Source of the DNA: Syngnathus acus
Taxonomy: Eukaryota > Chordata > Actinopteri > Syngnathiformes > Syngnathidae
Assembly (NCBI RefSeq): GCF_901709675.1
Contig: NC_051095.1
Location: forward strand, 22,171,456-22,235,455
Direction: 5' to 3'
DNA: 64,000 bases
Below are positions 11,561-28,497 of this stretch, piece by piece (positions within the stretch are counted from its first letter, which is position 1; each line of letters opens with the position of its first letter). The notes beneath the pieces were generated by a model. The model had not been told where the DNA came from. It did no database searches and saw only the letters and a program-made list of their open reading frames with translations. A program made the position numbers and the translations under genes.

Positions 11561-14500
11561 TAATACAATTGGTTTTATTTCCAGTTTGTAGATTATTCCA
11601 TTTCCAGTGAGCTCTCAACATTCATATTTTAGCAGTCTCAATGGGCTGTTCTGAAGAGTCAGTTCAGGATAAGATCCAACTATAAAGGTGTAAAAAAGTA
11701 TCAAAAGTTAAATTTGTCACAAAATTGCGGGTGTCTTTTTTGTCTATACGGTTTGCTTTGACATTTATGCAAACACAGTCAATAAATAAGTGTTGTTACG
11801 AGAATGAATTTACTTGATTCACTTGGCTATAATGCACTTGCGTGTCTCTGCTTGTGAGCTGGTGCCCAGCAGTAATCACAAGCAAACTGGCACCCACAGC
11901 AGGCATCTTTCTCCACTTTTAGCGAGCACATGCACACCAAAATAAAGCGTGAATGTGAGTGTATAAACAGGCGTGTCTGTCTGTTGCTAAGTGCTGAGTG
12001 GATGTGACGGGACCTCCTGATGGTTTGTTTTAACTTAGGTCCTGATGCTGAGCTGTTAGTATGTGTTTGTGTGTCGGCGAGTGTGAGGGTTATTCTGGGC
12101 ATGGGCTGCCGGAGCGGATGCCCGCTCGTTGCCAAATGTCAAACTTCCAGCAGCCGTCAGCTGTGAAATATGCAGAGTGTTTGAGTGTGCATGTACACTT
12201 AGTATATTGTGGCAATAATGACACATGTGTCTGTGTTGAACATAAAGTTTCTGATTTTCTCCTACTCCTTTTTGAACACGTGAACTATGCCCAAGTAAAA
12301 AAAAAAAACATAATATATAGATATAATAATTATATATATATATATATATATATATACGTGTGTGTGTCTGTGTGCATGTGCGTGTGCGTGTGTGCATGCG
12401 TATGTTTATGCGTTCAGATGCAATCAATCAATTCATCACTTCGAACTCATCTGGTGCACACTTAATATGCTGTTCTCATTGTTTTCAACAGCTGTTCTTT
12501 CAGCCAACATATTCAGTGTTTGTTATTCACTCTGGCACTCGGTCATTTTGAGACAGTATGCCAAAACCTCCAGAGTAGATTTGGAAGAATGATGAAATCA
12601 AGAGGAGAATGCATGCAGTAAAAGCTTGCTACATGACTGATTAGGGTGACAAATTCTTCTGACCTTGGCATTTCATCAGTTGCATGCATGTGTGTAATGT
12701 CCCATCTGTAACTCATAAGCTCCCTCCTATCCCTTCCTTGCTGATCCAGCTGTCTGCACAATTTCTTGACACAATGCAGCAGTACTACAGTAATGGGGGA
12801 GTTAGTGTAAGCTGTTGTCATTTGGTGCACACAGTGGTTCATTGACCCTTGATTTTCTGTGAAAAATTGTCAAATGCTCAGGCCTATTAACCTCTTACTT
12901 GAAGAAAAATCTTCTTGACTGCTGCGTAATTATAAAGAAATCAGCAGGCACTAAATATAAAAAACGTCCTGCTTTGTTGACGTTTTCGTATATTTCGGAG
13001 TGTGTTGGTGAAAATGTTGGCCCATGCATCCTGAAGTGAGGGAATCTGGACGCAAGTAACCACATGACTCCAAAGTGTTTGATAGTTTGCATACTTTATA
13101 TTAAAATGTTGCATGCATTACAATTGCAGTTTTTTTCTTTTCCTTGATTCCCCATTGTCTCGGGAAATTATTGTATTCTGTTTTTTGATTGGCTAAACTG
13201 GCCTTCCAGTTAGAGTCGCACCTGCTTTGACATGTGCTTGCCTAAAAAAACAATGTATTATTTGTTTTAGCTGATTAATGTAAGTGGTGTGCATCCCAGT
13301 GTTTTCATAATTTTATTGTTGCTGGATCTTTGGCAATAAATATGAGTTCTTGTCAACATGACAAATGTTTTAGAACCGCAGCATAGCGTATCATTCAATA
13401 TCCAGTGAGCCATGAAAAAAAATCACAAGGTTTCCGTTACTTCAATTGAGCAATCACTTTTTTTTAGTCTTTCAACCAAATGGAAATATTAAATGCCTGC
13501 CATAGTCTTTTAATAGGACTACACTGTTTTTACTTTTGAGCTCTTTGAAGACTCTTCAGATTTATGGTTTAGTTTAATTTTGGGAGAATGACCAAGAATT
13601 GCAGTAGTCATCCTCTCTAGAGACTGAGCTTGTGATGTATACTTTAATGTACAACCTCTGTGCTCCAACAACAGGCCTGTGGGCTGGCAGCGTTCGGCTA
13701 GCCTTGTACTACCTTTCCCTTTCCCACACTTTGGGGAGATTTAATGGCTCATATGCCAGGGCAACCAGCCTTTTACTGGTTGTGTGTGTCTGCCTCTCCT
13801 TGGCTGAAGGAATAAGGAGTGACGAGGGTAAGAGGAAAAGAGGAGAAGAACCTCTTTGCCAAGGCGCAGGCGCTTCTCTCACCGCAAGTGTGTTGTGAAT
13901 TATCATAACCCTCTTTTGTCTCTTTTTCCTAAGCCTTTTCTTTGGCCTTGCTCACCCTCCCCTCACCCTATTTAGACACATGGAGATCAGCGTCCGTCCG
14001 CAACAGTTTCTCATCCTAATCCTGGCTGCATGTTTTTCTCTTTTGTTTGGATTGCTAATTATTTTTGAAGAAAATGGCTTTTCTCTCTCTTTTCCCCTTT
14101 CTGACTGCATGGCACTAACTATGTGGTAAACGATTGTGGTTCAAAGAAATGAAAACAAACGTAATTGGTAATGAAAGTCAGACTCGGCATCTCACTCGAG
14201 AGGCTCCTTGTTTTCGGCTCCCGCTGGTGAAGGCTAAGACGGTCTGTTTTGTCAACCCGGACTCTAATGCAAAAGGGCACAAGGATCCACACGGCTTTGG
14301 CAAGTTAGGAATAGATCCCTGGGAATGTGTGTAACTAGCAGGACTTCCTTCCAGATGAAAGTGAGTGGGTGGAAAAGCAATTCACAGTGTTAGAGTGTAA
14401 TTTTCTAATATCATAATGTAAAGGTAGTACAATCTATGATGTTTGGGTGAAGTAGTAATTCCCAACAAGGCTGCCACCGTAATGTAAACACACTGTTAGC

Positions 14501-15719
14501 AGACTGAAGCAGGATTTGGAAGAGCTATTTTTCATGCACGCTTCGCAGACATAGTGATAATTTAGGAGGAAATCCATTGTTTTTGTGTGTGGTAGGAAGT
14601 TGTTGTCGAACGTACTGTCACATACGTCTTGGTATGTTTTTCTACCACTGAGGGCAATAATTCGGCACACTTTTTTTTATTGTAGCATCACCGCAGTGGA
14701 GGGAAATTATTTTTAGATTGCTCTGATAAATGATGGGTTTCATATATCTCCATGTGGCTGGGTGGAGAAGTGAAAATTTAGGAGAATAGAAAGCCAGCGG
14801 AGCCACAAACTCTTTCAAAACAACATGTGAAAAATCAGCAGTTCTTCGACAGTTAGCTTGTCATTTTTATTTGACTCTTCAAATGGTCACAGCGGTTGTC
14901 TTTCAGGCCTGGACTGCTTGGATTGGCTTTTGGCAGCAAGACGCAGGCCTGGCCCCGGTTAGCACACTTATTATCATCATCACCATACACTGTAATTCTC
15001 ATGTCAATCATAGCTGGGAGCAAAGCAGACCCGAGGTGAGATGAGCTGCTTAGAAGGGGCCACTGTCTGAGGTGAAGGGCTGGGAGGGGCAGGGGCTGCC
15101 CTCTGAATACTTCCAGCAGGCCCTAATCAAAACTTTCATTGCTGGGTCTCTCTAAAATGGGATTATAGGGTATGATTTGTTTGATACTGGGACACTCTGA
15201 GCTGAGTCTGAGCTGGAATGGGTGTTGTGCAAGTAAGAGTGACCCCTAACGAAAGGTTGAACTGTCAAAAAGTGGAAAGTCTGGGTTACAATTTAGATGG
15301 TGTGGACTAAGCATAGAAAGGGAATTGGGAAATACCAACCATATAGAAAGAATTTTCAAAGAGTTTTTGAGCGAGCAGTATCAGTTTTCAAGGAACCATA
15401 TCTGGTGACTTAAAATTATGGCAATAGAAAAGTGATTTTTTTTTGCATTCAATCAGTAAAATTGTTATTATATTTTAAAAGAATTTAAAAGGTCTTCTCT
15501 AAGATTTTTTTCATTCAAAGGTATTTTGATGAGTGCCTTATTAAGGGTAAAATGATGTAAATCGAACATTCAAATAGATCATTACAGTATGCATAGATTT
15601 CAGCGAGATAAATAAAATGAGCAGTCTGAGAAACCTGCACGTCGAGGGATACGGAATAAACCAATTGAACTTCTACGCAGTGTGTGGGGTTCGATGACAG
15701 CTTTTTTTGGAGTCTCTGA
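11561..15719. other. intergenic DNA without a recognised gene
   Basis: It contains a (TA)n then (TG)n tract at about 12,331-12,400. Open frames of up to 134 codons here overlap simple repeats or lack codon bias and splice context. The part from about 14,860 to 15,140 is non-repetitive and could be a conserved noncoding element. Otherwise nothing is recognised. Confidence 0.5.
12331..12402. repeat. (TA)n followed by (TG)n microsatellite
   Basis: About 26 bp of TA repeats pass directly into an imperfect TG repeat. Confidence 0.85.
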
Positions 15720-15739
15720 GACAGACGGACGGACGGAAC

Positions 15740-15835
15740 GACCGACCGATTGATCGATCGATCTCAATCTGTGTGCTTCTGTATCTAACTGCTGGCTCCT
15801 GAATTTCCCCCCGGGATCAATAAAGTATCTATTTA
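15740..15835 (+). mobile_element. 3' tail of a CR1/L2-like LINE
   Basis: The ending 'CCCCCCGGGATCAATAAAGT' followed by ATCTATTTATT is the 3' end shared by many CR1/L2/Rex1-type LINE copies in fish. Only the tail is present. Confidence 0.55.
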
Positions 15836-15904
15836 TTGACGTATATTAGACTGAATGGTGTTAAAGGTGCTGGAGAATTCCAGGAACGTAATCCTTACAG
15901 TACC

Positions 15905-16252
15905 TTAGCCCTTGTCCAGGTGAGCAAGAGAGCGATGCAGCATGTAGGCAACAGCATCGTCCACCCCCACCTTCTCCTGATACGCAAATTGTAGAGGGTC
16001 GAGAGCAAGTCGTACCTGAGGCCTGAGGTGGTGAAATAGCAATCGCTCCAAAGTCTTCATCACAGTCAGCGCAACTGGCATGAAGTCATTCAGCTCTGGG
16101 GTCGTGGTTTCTTTGTGACACGGACAATGCACAATGTCTTCCACACCCATTTTCAGACTCAGGTTGAAGATGCGCTGTAGCGGGTCACCCAGCTCCAGAG
16201 CGCAGGCCTTCAGCAGACAAGGAGATACATTTGAATTTATTTGTGTCCACAT
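15905..16252 (-). pseudogene. reverse-transcriptase fragment of a CR1/L2/Rex1-like LINE
   Basis: The minus strand encodes a piece of the fingers/palm part of a non-LTR reverse transcriptase: the 'NDFMPVALT..MKTLERLL' and 'LDPLQFAYQ..VGVDDA' blocks, which precede the catalytic region. The Y/FADD motif and all flanking domains are missing, so this is a dead 5'- and 3'-truncated copy. Which clade among CR1, L2 and Rex1 is unclear. Confidence 0.75.
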
Positions 16253-16423
16253 TCTCGTCGCATATAGCTTAAAGTACTTCTGATTCTCGATAGCCCTTGA
16301 GGAGAAACTTTAAATTAAAGATTAAAGAAACGTAAATTTGAACAAAAGCATGCTATTTCAATCAAAAGCACAGTTGTTGCCCTTTTTGCCAAAGCACAGT
16401 GGAATAGAAACTCTTTAATACTC

Positions 16424-16493
16424 TGACACACACACACACGCACACACACACACACACACACGCACACACACGCACACACACACACACACACAG
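16424..16493. repeat. (CA)n microsatellite
   Basis: Imperfect CA tract with CG interruptions. Confidence 0.9.
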
Positions 16494-17007
16494 GCATGCA
16501 TGCGCATATACAGCTTGCCTGCCCACATGTGGTTTGTATCCATGATGACTGAATGCCTTGTGGTTTTCACTCTATCAGGACTTTAAAAAATGATTTATGT
16601 ATTAGTGGCTCCCGCCTTTATTTAGATAATGAACCTCTCTTTCAGTGTTAATAAAGAGAGTCACTGTCAGTCTGGAAACACTGCTCACAATAATGGATTA
16701 CTGTCATGCTAAACAATAACATATCCTGCAAAGAAGGCTGGTCGTGTTTATGTTCTGTTATTTTGGAGTAAAGACATGAAATAAACTGGTAAACCTTTCT
16801 GTTGAGGCTTAGGCCCCTCCATTAATCACATTTCATAAAATTTTGCCTGTCTGCAGATGAAAATGAGGAATCGAAGAATTGAAGATGGGAATGAAAAGAG
16901 CGACACATGAGCACTCTGGCAGTAAACTGCGTTTATGTGACATCATTTTGTCTCCTTCTGGATCCAATCAGGCCATCCTCCGACCACTAATGGCACCTGA
17001 TAGATTA

Positions 17008-17130
<123 letters not shown>

Positions 17131-17689
17131 GAGAGTGAGTGTGTGTCTGTCCGTGTGACTGTTGACTGTGTGTCGGTGTGTCTGTGGGGGTCCATAGAAG
17201 GTCTGTAATCAAACTGCTTGCAAATTAGCGCTCCATAACTACATCCTGACCAGGTCTTAGACTTCTGAAAGGCAGGAAAGTCCTCACAGACAATCAAGCA
17301 AGCACATGTGTACACATACTGCATGCACAAGCAGGCTATCACTTTCTTTCATCGCATCATATTTGTCCTTTTTTGTAAAATAGTGAATTTTGACCTGGTG
17401 AGAAATAACTGTGGTGGTAAAGATGTCACATAAATGTAGTCACACATGCATTGGAATGCTTTATCAAGGAAATTCTTTTTGAAGTTGTTTTCGGCCACGT
17501 GTGTCATGTGATAGTATATGTTGTGTGGTCTTTTAATAGTAATATTTGAAACAATACTAATACAACCACTGATTGCTGATAGTGGTCAACTTAATAATTA
17601 TTATTATTCTATTATACTATTATTTTTATATTATTATTATTTATATTATTATTATATACATACAGACATACGTATGTCCGTCCGTCCGT

Positions 17690-17801
17690 CCACCATCCAT
17701 CCATCCATCCATCCATCCATCCATCCATCCATCCATCCATCCATCCATCCATCCATCCATCCATCCATCCACCCAGTCAATACATACATACATACATACA
17801 T
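17690..17801. repeat. (CCAT)n and (CATA)n microsatellites
   Basis: A CCAT array to about 17,771 is followed by CATA units to 17,801. The unit equals the tail of the Rex3 and SINE copies in this window, but no element body is visible next to it. Confidence 0.9.
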
Positions 17802-19584
17802 AGCCAACAAACAATTAAATCTTCTTTACATGTACTGTATTATCATGTAATTAACTCATTTGTCGCCATGTGACATGGCAAATTTTTAGAAGTTCGACTC
17901 TTCCCTTACTTGATTGCATTAAACTGGACAGGTCAACATGTTTCCTTTACGGATTTGCTCATTTCCTGAGTCTCAACTAGCTCATAGCCGTATCTTGACT
18001 TTTTGTGATGCGCCACGTGTGCTGGCTATTCACTCATTTGAGACTAATTTAGGAACGACTTCACACAAACATCCAGAAAGCCGCTGTAACTGAATCCTGA
18101 TCTGCGTGCTGACATCCTGCCCTCCCGACCACCAGCACCAGTACTCCTTCAATGTGGGACTATTACGTTTCCCTGAGGGGTGTCAAGCATTGAGGATAAA
18201 ACTTAAAGTAGAAGACATGCAGGGCTATTCAAGAGTGAAGGTAGCTTTAGAAGCCGATCCTTACAGGAAAGACTCATTTGTCACCCTTGTCTGAGAGCCA
18301 TATGTGACAACCCAGACTCCGTATGTGCGGTATGGATCATGTAAGTGTGATACAGGGAGGTTTGTCTTTGAAGGAGCATCACTATTCGGCACCACATGTG
18401 GACAAAGATCCGTTCCCCCTCCGAGTCTCCTGCTCTCAGCAACCACAGCATCTCCTCCAAAAAAACACATGGACCTTATAGTGGTTCCACATGAAGAAAT
18501 GTCAGCCATTTTATTAAGCAGAAAGCAGTACTGAACAATTTGGCCCATGCTAATCTTTTAGTATGTTCTCGTGTTTTCATCTGACACATTCAGGCTCACG
18601 TCTAATAATAAAACAGATGCTGGATGTGTGTGTGTGAGCGTGCGTGTGTTTGTTTGGGTGGTGAGTGATGTCATGGGCAATATAATCTTTTTTCACACAC
18701 AGCAGCAGAGTTTTGTGGTTTGCTGACCAAGCATGCATGGAGCTTTTGTGTGTGCTGCTGCATACACATGCAAAACCAGATGTCTGTATGATGTGCATTT
18801 GATTGTTTTTAGTGGACATTTCCTATATGTCGCAGGGAAATGTTAGCATTCTGTACACAATTATGATGTCCACTGCATTGTGTGCACAAAAATGTAAATG
18901 TTTTGGGTTTGGTCTGAAGAGGATAAAAATCTACCTAAAATGTCAGGTTAGATTGATGGGGAGTGTAATCTGTTGTTAATTAGCCACAACTTCTTCAAGC
19001 ACCAGTCAATGTCTGGTCTTGTCACTTCTCTGTGTCACTCCCTTCCATCCTTCTTCCATTTTCTCATCAATTCAAGCACCTTTTCCTCTTGCCTTCCTCT
19101 GTTGTGTGGGGTGCTGACAAGCCATCAGGATTAAATTGTAAGAGGATACACACAGAAAGATAGTCGGTCTGATTTTAATTAAATTGTAAGAGGACACATG
19201 CATAAAGATAGTTGGTCTGATTTTGATTTCAATCCCTCTCTGCTCTCACCAAAATAAACAAATTTGATTTGATCTATTGAGCGATTTGACCCCACCCAAG
19301 CTGCTTGAGAAACGGGTTGGCCGATAATTGTTAATGTTAAAAATCTATCAATTCAAATATCCTGTTAGTTGAGGTCAATAACAAGGACATCTCAACCATG
19401 GACTCCGTGATTTTGAGGGAACTAATTTAACCCTTGTGTACGTACACGTATATATTTTAAACATCTTAATCATGGAAACCATAGCAGTGAAATCTTTGGT
19501 ACCGCCCACAAACTTAAAGTGGACATCAACCCACAAATTGTCTCTCCAATAATATGTTGTATGTGCCCTCACTAATCTAATCAC
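17802..19584. other. intergenic DNA without a recognised gene
   Basis: Nothing recognisable apart from a 48-bp unit present twice in tandem at 19130-19225 (beginning ATTAAATTGTAAGAGGA and ending GTCTGATTTT). A weak open frame near 18,106-18,294 has no splice or domain support. Confidence 0.45.
19130..19225. repeat. tandem duplication, 48-bp unit x 2
   Basis: The two units start at 19130 and 19178 with the same 17 bases and differ at several positions, which indicates an old local duplication. Confidence 0.8.
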
Positions 19585-19855
19585 GGCATTCTGATTAATA
19601 TTGCATTTGTGGAATATAAATTGAGGAGCAAAACTCACACATTTTTATACCTCGCTTGCTGTCGGCTGAAAATGACATCATCAGCTCAGAAAACCGGTGA
19701 GCCATGATTGGTTGTGACCTGAGACTGGCAACTGCGATTTCCTTTTCAATCGACAGCAAGTGGCAAAAAGGCCGATAATTGAGATGGATAAATACAGGTG
19801 GCGTTTGCCTGTTTAATTCGTATTCCACAAACGAAACATTAATCAGAACACAAAA
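19585..19855. mobile_element. fold-back element (long imperfect inverted repeat)
   Basis: The left arm (19585-19623, containing CTGATTAATATTGC and TTTGTGGAATATAAATT) pairs with the right arm (19817-19855, AATTCGTATTCCACAAACG and ATTAATCAG). A second inner pair is CTTGCTGTCGG..TGAAAA against TTTTCAATCGACAGCAAG. The structure fits a MITE or fold-back transposon of unknown family. Confidence 0.6.
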
Positions 19856-19940
19856 CACAGATTACCTTGTAGGCCATTTTAATTTTTTTAACGTTTTTTT
19901 TATGTTTTACTATTACGGTTAATGTTGGAGCTTTGTCTTG

Positions 19941-19941
19941 C

Positions 19942-20028
<87 letters not shown>
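19941..20028. repeat. (GT)n microsatellite
   Basis: About 88 bp of perfect GT repeats. Confidence 0.97.
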
Positions 20029-20031
<3 letters not shown>

Positions 20032-21931
20032 TGCGTGCGAGTGTGTCCATGAATACATGTGTGGGCAAGTTCTCAGATCAAACACAGCGTAAGACGAGCC
20101 CATAAACAAGGCTTCGGGACCATTTAGGATTATTGGCGAAAGTGGTAAGGGCTAAGAGGAGAAGGACTTGGGTACAGAAATCAGCTGGTCTGTTTATGTA
20201 CCTTTCAGTGGTGATTACCGGTCCAATCTGTCTGTTTAACAGAGGAAATATCATAGCCTGGTGGAGTGCGTGTGTTTGTGGGAGATTCTGATGGTTGCAT
20301 TTTATATAAGAACTGGAGAGATGCCACACTTTTGCAAGGAATTAGAGCGTCGGTGGAGCAATAAGTGTTTATTTATTCATACGTACAAGCCTAACTAAGC
20401 CCAGAGAGTGTAAGCAGAGGACCACCACAGACTAGGGAATTGAGTATGTGTCAGACATATACATACTGTAGTGCCATGACTCGAGCCAGTGGTTCCACAC
20501 AGTGCAGTGAAAGCTGTTTCTTTGGGCAGCAAGAATACTGACAAGTCGTGGTCAGGAGACAGCACTTTTGCCAGGTCAGTTTACAGAGTGGCGTAGTCCC
20601 AGAGATGAATAGGGAGTATTATGCTCACGAAGTAGTTGTTTAAATTCATTAAAGTGCACAATTAACTCTTTTTTTGTTTGTTGCTGTTGCGTACATTGCT
20701 GCTTTATTTAAACAGAATGGATAAATCGTAGTTGTAGAAAGTAGTAAACAACACAATGTATGGATACTGTGTCACCCTAAATGGATGTATGTGTATTTAC
20801 AGTATGAATTTCAGTTTTATATTTTATTCTATATAAGAAGAATATTTGTGTGATTGTTTGTTTGTTTTTTTCTTTTTTTTTTTCTTTGTTTGTTTGTTTT
20901 AGTGGCTGCAACAAGAAATAGTGGGATTAAAAGTAAAAATGCATGCTCAGAGGGAAAAAAACTCCAATCACAGTCGAGCAACTATCCTCTGTTATGAAAA
21001 GGAAAGACACAATGAAGCAGAAAAATCAATTTGATAAGTTTTTGTTTTATCAGCATCTTGATACTTTTATCATACATTTTATGAATGCGTAGAAATTAAT
21101 GCAGACTGGCAGTAGAACAAATGAAGCAGAAAATTGTCAATACGATTATCACGTTTTTTTTTATTTAATATTATAATAATTAATACTTTGTGCACCCATT
21201 TTCAAGAACATCGTGGCCTAGTCGCCAGTCAGCAGATTGTCCAGTAACGGAAAATTCTGATCTACTCTGCCGAGTCATATGTCATTGTGTCCTCTTCACC
21301 CATCTTGCCTCCAGTACAATTCAAATGGTTTTACTATGGCTGGATGTGAATGTTTGATGGTGGCCGGATGTATTCTTTGTGGGCACTTTGAGAGTGTTAA
21401 AGAAAAGTGGGCGTCATATATATCTCATCATCATCATTATTATTATTAATCCTAATTTTTAATAGCAGATTGACAGTTATTCTACTGGCACGTATTGCAA
21501 TCCCGAATACAGTAGGTTACTGTTAAAATAAATAACAGTAGAGGCCATGTAGAATTCCCACACCACCCACTGTTATCTTTCCATAATATACTGATATCCT
21601 GGGTGCATTATAAAATAAGAATAAAATACTGGCATAATTTCTGCCATTTTAATGTTGAAAATGAATTTAGAATGAAATTGGAAGTTATTTATAGTGTAGC
21701 TGAGTAGAATATTTTACATTTATGCATTGAATTTTTTTTCTTACATATTTCACATTAAGCAAACAGCTTTTTCACCAATACAATACATAATAAATTATTT
21801 TAACTGTTTTTAATATGTTACACATACACAGGTATTTCCACAACATTAACCACGAAAGAAAAACTCCAAAATATGTACACAGAAGTGTATGCAAACAGGG
21901 GGCATTGTGTCCCTCTCCCTCTCTCGACATA
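20029..21931. other. intergenic DNA without a recognised gene
   Basis: AT-rich unique sequence with short T-rich tracts. Nothing recognised. Confidence 0.5.
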
Positions 21932-22253
21932 CAGGAGTGTCAAACTCATTTTTTTCGCGGGCCGCATTGTAGTCATGGCTTCTTTCGGAGGGCCATTATA
22001 ACTGTCAACCCAAATAAATGTAAGAGAACCTCATATTATATACAGTAAAAGCTACAAAACAAACTGACAAATAACTCGTTTTCAAATCAGACGAGTAAAA
22101 ACTGGTCAAATATTAAAAAAAAAGAAGATATTATTAAAAGTGAAGACGATTTGCAATTCTAGTAATGAATTTGATGCACAATTTGTCTTCGCAGGCCACA
22201 TAAAATGATGTGGCGGGCCGTATCTGGCACCCGAGCCTTGAGTTTCACACCTG
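21932..22253. mobile_element. hAT-type nonautonomous element, GTGTCAAACTCA family
   Basis: The ends are CAGGAGTGTCAAACTCA and, on the other strand, CAGGTGTGAAACTCA. The inside shares 'GGCTTCTTTCGGAGGGCCAT' and the 'CACATAAAATGATGTGGCGG' block with the copy at 39494-39715, which lies in opposite orientation. I could not find a matching 8-bp duplication, so the flanks may have decayed. Confidence 0.7.
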
Positions 22254-22799
22254 TGCTCTCCATGATACATAGACACATTTAATTATTAACTGATGAACAT
22301 CGATGCAAATGACATGACTTTGGCTAACAGCAGAGTAACTGAAGTTTCGGTTAAGTTATAAACACAACTTGGTTGAACAAATTGATTGAAAGAAATATTT
22401 TGCTCAATGACATATCCACGTAAACATCCAGGAGCTTCACATGCATTGCAGACAAGCTTTCTGCTGTTCTCTGTAATTATTCCTTTCGACGCGCGAGTCT
22501 TCTAATGAAAAATCTGCGTCTTATGTCAATTGAGAAACACTGCGAGTGTCTTGTACATTGTTGTCATTTTGTGGGTTAAACGTTTTCACTGGAAACCACG
22601 AGGAGGCGCCAAATACAACAAAAACATAAAAAAATCATATTAATATACATAAAACGCAACGGGCGTGGCGACTGGTAACACTTTGTTGTTCAGCTATCAG
22701 TATGACGAATATTGTTCTAATTAGCAGCAGAGTGCTCGTATGTACGTTCATTATTCATTGTGAAATGAAAGAGAATCAGAAGCTGCCATTTTTAATCCC

Positions 22800-22963
22800 A
22801 GCGAGCCTCCCACGGCCACCGGAAGTGCTGCATATTAGGCTGAGGCTGCAAAGTGCGTCACAGAACTGAGCTTGCGAGAATTAACACTCCAGCCCAACAG
22901 TCCGGCACCGATAGCAACGCATATTTACTTCTTCTTTTTGGAATACAACGTGTTTGTGGCGCG
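22800..22963 (+). promoter_or_regulatory. itm2a: probable itm2a promoter and 5' UTR
   Basis: Upstream of the itm2a start codon. It contains a consensus ETS-type site CCGGAAGTG at 22819-22827 and a half CRE-like TGCGTCAC at 22854-22861, with local CpG enrichment and no TATA box. GATA and ETS input to ITM2A is plausible from its known expression in T cells and cartilage. The sites are seen; their use is inferred. Confidence 0.4.
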
Positions 22964-26277
<3,314 letters not shown>

Positions 26278-27353
26278 TGGGAGCGTTGTCCGAGTGTGAT
26301 AGTGATAACCTGAGCGACGGAGGCAGAGAGATGGTGGGAGGAGGTGACAAAGGGAACAGGCTTCAGCTGAAACGTTAACAGTTGTATTTAAGTGCATCTC
26401 CAGAATTGGTTTGCGTTCTTTGCTTTAACCCTCAGTGATGTGTTTTAGTCTCCTCTGCTACATTCCCTTAAACCTTTAATGGTCTTAGATTTCAACTATT
26501 AACCCACCGTCTTGTGCAAAAAAAAAAAAAAAAACAACAGACCTGCGTCCTCCAGTTAACTGAGGATTTACAAACTATTTGTTTCCTGTTTTTAGTTTCT
26601 GTAGCTGCCTTCAAACTCCTTGTTGTTATTCTTCTGTATTTCAACATCTGTATTACAGGAGACCTGTATGTGTTAATTAGCCTACTGTCGCACACAATTG
26701 TAAAGCTACTCGTATACTTATGAGATGTAAAGTATACCATTGTGGGTTTTGTCATGTAGTAGTATGATAGCACACATTACCTTGGACATGTTCCAGTGTC
26801 TTTACATAGAAGCACAAATCCAGAAGGCACGTCCCTGATGTCTCTGCTGGACTGCTGTCGTAGAATGTTTATTTCATGATAACATACCTGAGAACAGTGT
26901 AGGTTCATACATGACCTGTGTGTTTAACCTCATTTGTGTTTTAAAGACCCCAATGTCACAACATATATTTTGTTCTGGTAATAATCTGAATTATAATCTC
27001 ATTTATGTTGTAAAATTATGGAAAGAAATCCTTGGGTATGGTCCAGTTTTTCAAAAATCACATTTATTTTGAATTTCTTGAAGATATAAATGTGCTTTTT
27101 TATAAGTGCCCTAGTGGTCCCCGACTACTAATGGCAATCTTACAGGATGTCTGTCCAGAAAGACACTCAAACGTGAAGGGTATTTGAAATGTTTGGCCTT
27201 TTTTTTTTTTTTTTTTTTTTTTTTCCCCCCCAAACAATATATGATTATTGAGCCACGTGTACAGCCATTTAACAGATCTCACTTTGTTTGGTGATTAAAG
27301 CTGAATTTAACTTTCGTTTCATGTGTTTTCTCGTCATCATTTTCCAAATAAAA
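26278..27353 (+). other. itm2a: probable 3' UTR of itm2a
   Basis: About 1.1 kb after the stop codon, AT-rich, with a T25 run near 27,200-27,224. An AATAAA at 27347-27352 is the likely polyadenylation signal. No other gene is seen. Confidence 0.45.
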
Positions 27354-27411
27354 GAAGCGTTTTGGAAAGTGACTAACCATTTCATTGCCCTCTTAACAAT
27401 CATTAGTTATA

Positions 27412-28497
27412 CACTGTGTGCAGAATTATTGGGCAAATTGTACTTTTGAGGATTCATTTTGTTTTTGTACAACTACTGCTCGGTCAACCAAAATGTTAAT
27501 TAACTTTAAACTTTAATATGCATACAGTAAAAGTGAGATTCTGGCTTTCTTGGTAAAATGTCAGTGTGCCAATTATTAGGCAACTATTAATGTGCAGAAT
27601 TATTACGCAATTAAAGTAAAAATAGAAAATTTCCCAACTCACTTTCATTTGTTAAAGTGAGAATAATAAACAACTCAAAATTTACAAATTAACATTTAAA
27701 AAAATAAATAAAACAGTGACCGGTCTAGCCACTCTTTTTAATAACAGATATAAGACTTCCATCCATGGAGTCTGTCAGCTTCTTGATCTGTTGACGATTA
27801 ACGTTTTGTGCCTCAACAATCATCAAGCTGTTATTTTCCTGCATAAAAATCTTCTTGAAACATGCACATTTTTTACTGTACCACTGCTTGAAGATAGTGT
27901 CTTCTAAAAACTAGCAGTTGGTTATTTTGAATTCTTTTTTGTTTTACTTTAATTTATGTTAATTTCAAGTCCACATTTTGTGGAGCTCTGTGGCCGTTAC
28001 TGATCCAGCCATGTGTCCAGCTGGTCCGTTAAGAGTCACTCTCGTCTCATTATAAGATCTTTGAAAAGTCTGTCTTCTGATATTTCCTTACATTTCAACA
28101 TGTGTGTCTTGTTCAGTGGTGGACAGCCTTCCGTACCTTGGCCCTGTCTCTGAGCACTAAACGCTTGGTACCTCTGAGCACTCCAGGTAGAGTGAATTTC
28201 CGGAATATGGTAGCACTGAAGGATAATGGGTTCCTGGATAGCTTCACATTTCAGTCTTATTAACTCTTTGGCAGTTAATTTGCATCATTTTTTTCCTTAA
28301 CACGTTTCTTGCAACATTGTTGACTATTTGCAATAAAACATTTGATGGTTCTATGGTCACACCCCAATATCTTAGCAATTTCAAGAATACTGCATACCTC
28401 TGAAAAAACTTTTACAGACTTTTCAGTCACTTAGTAAATGTTTTTTTTGCCCCATTTTGCCTGAGGAAAACAAGCTGCCTAATAATTATGCACACTG
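27412..28497. mobile_element. DNA transposon remnant with terminal inverted repeats (~1.1 kb)
   Basis: The left end GTGTGCAGAATTATTGGGC and the right end read on the other strand (GTGTGCATAATTATTAGGC) are inverted repeats, with a second internal copy of the motif near 27,594. Terminal CA/TG bases and a flanking ATA are present, but the superfamily is not clear. Minus-strand frames between the ends look like fragments of a decayed transposase, without an intact frame. Copies ending in this motif are widespread in fish. Confidence 0.6.

Noticed and set aside
12056-12465. Opposing frames of 123 and 134 codons
   Set aside because: They cross TA/TG repeats, have no splice context and no family resemblance.
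18106-18534. Frames at 18106-18294 and 18304-18534 as possible exons
   Set aside because: No recognisable domain, no consistent splice phases, and ordinary base composition.
19130-19225. Direct repeats considered as a CRISPR-like array
   Set aside because: Only two adjacent 48-bp units without spacers, in a vertebrate genome; a simple tandem duplication.
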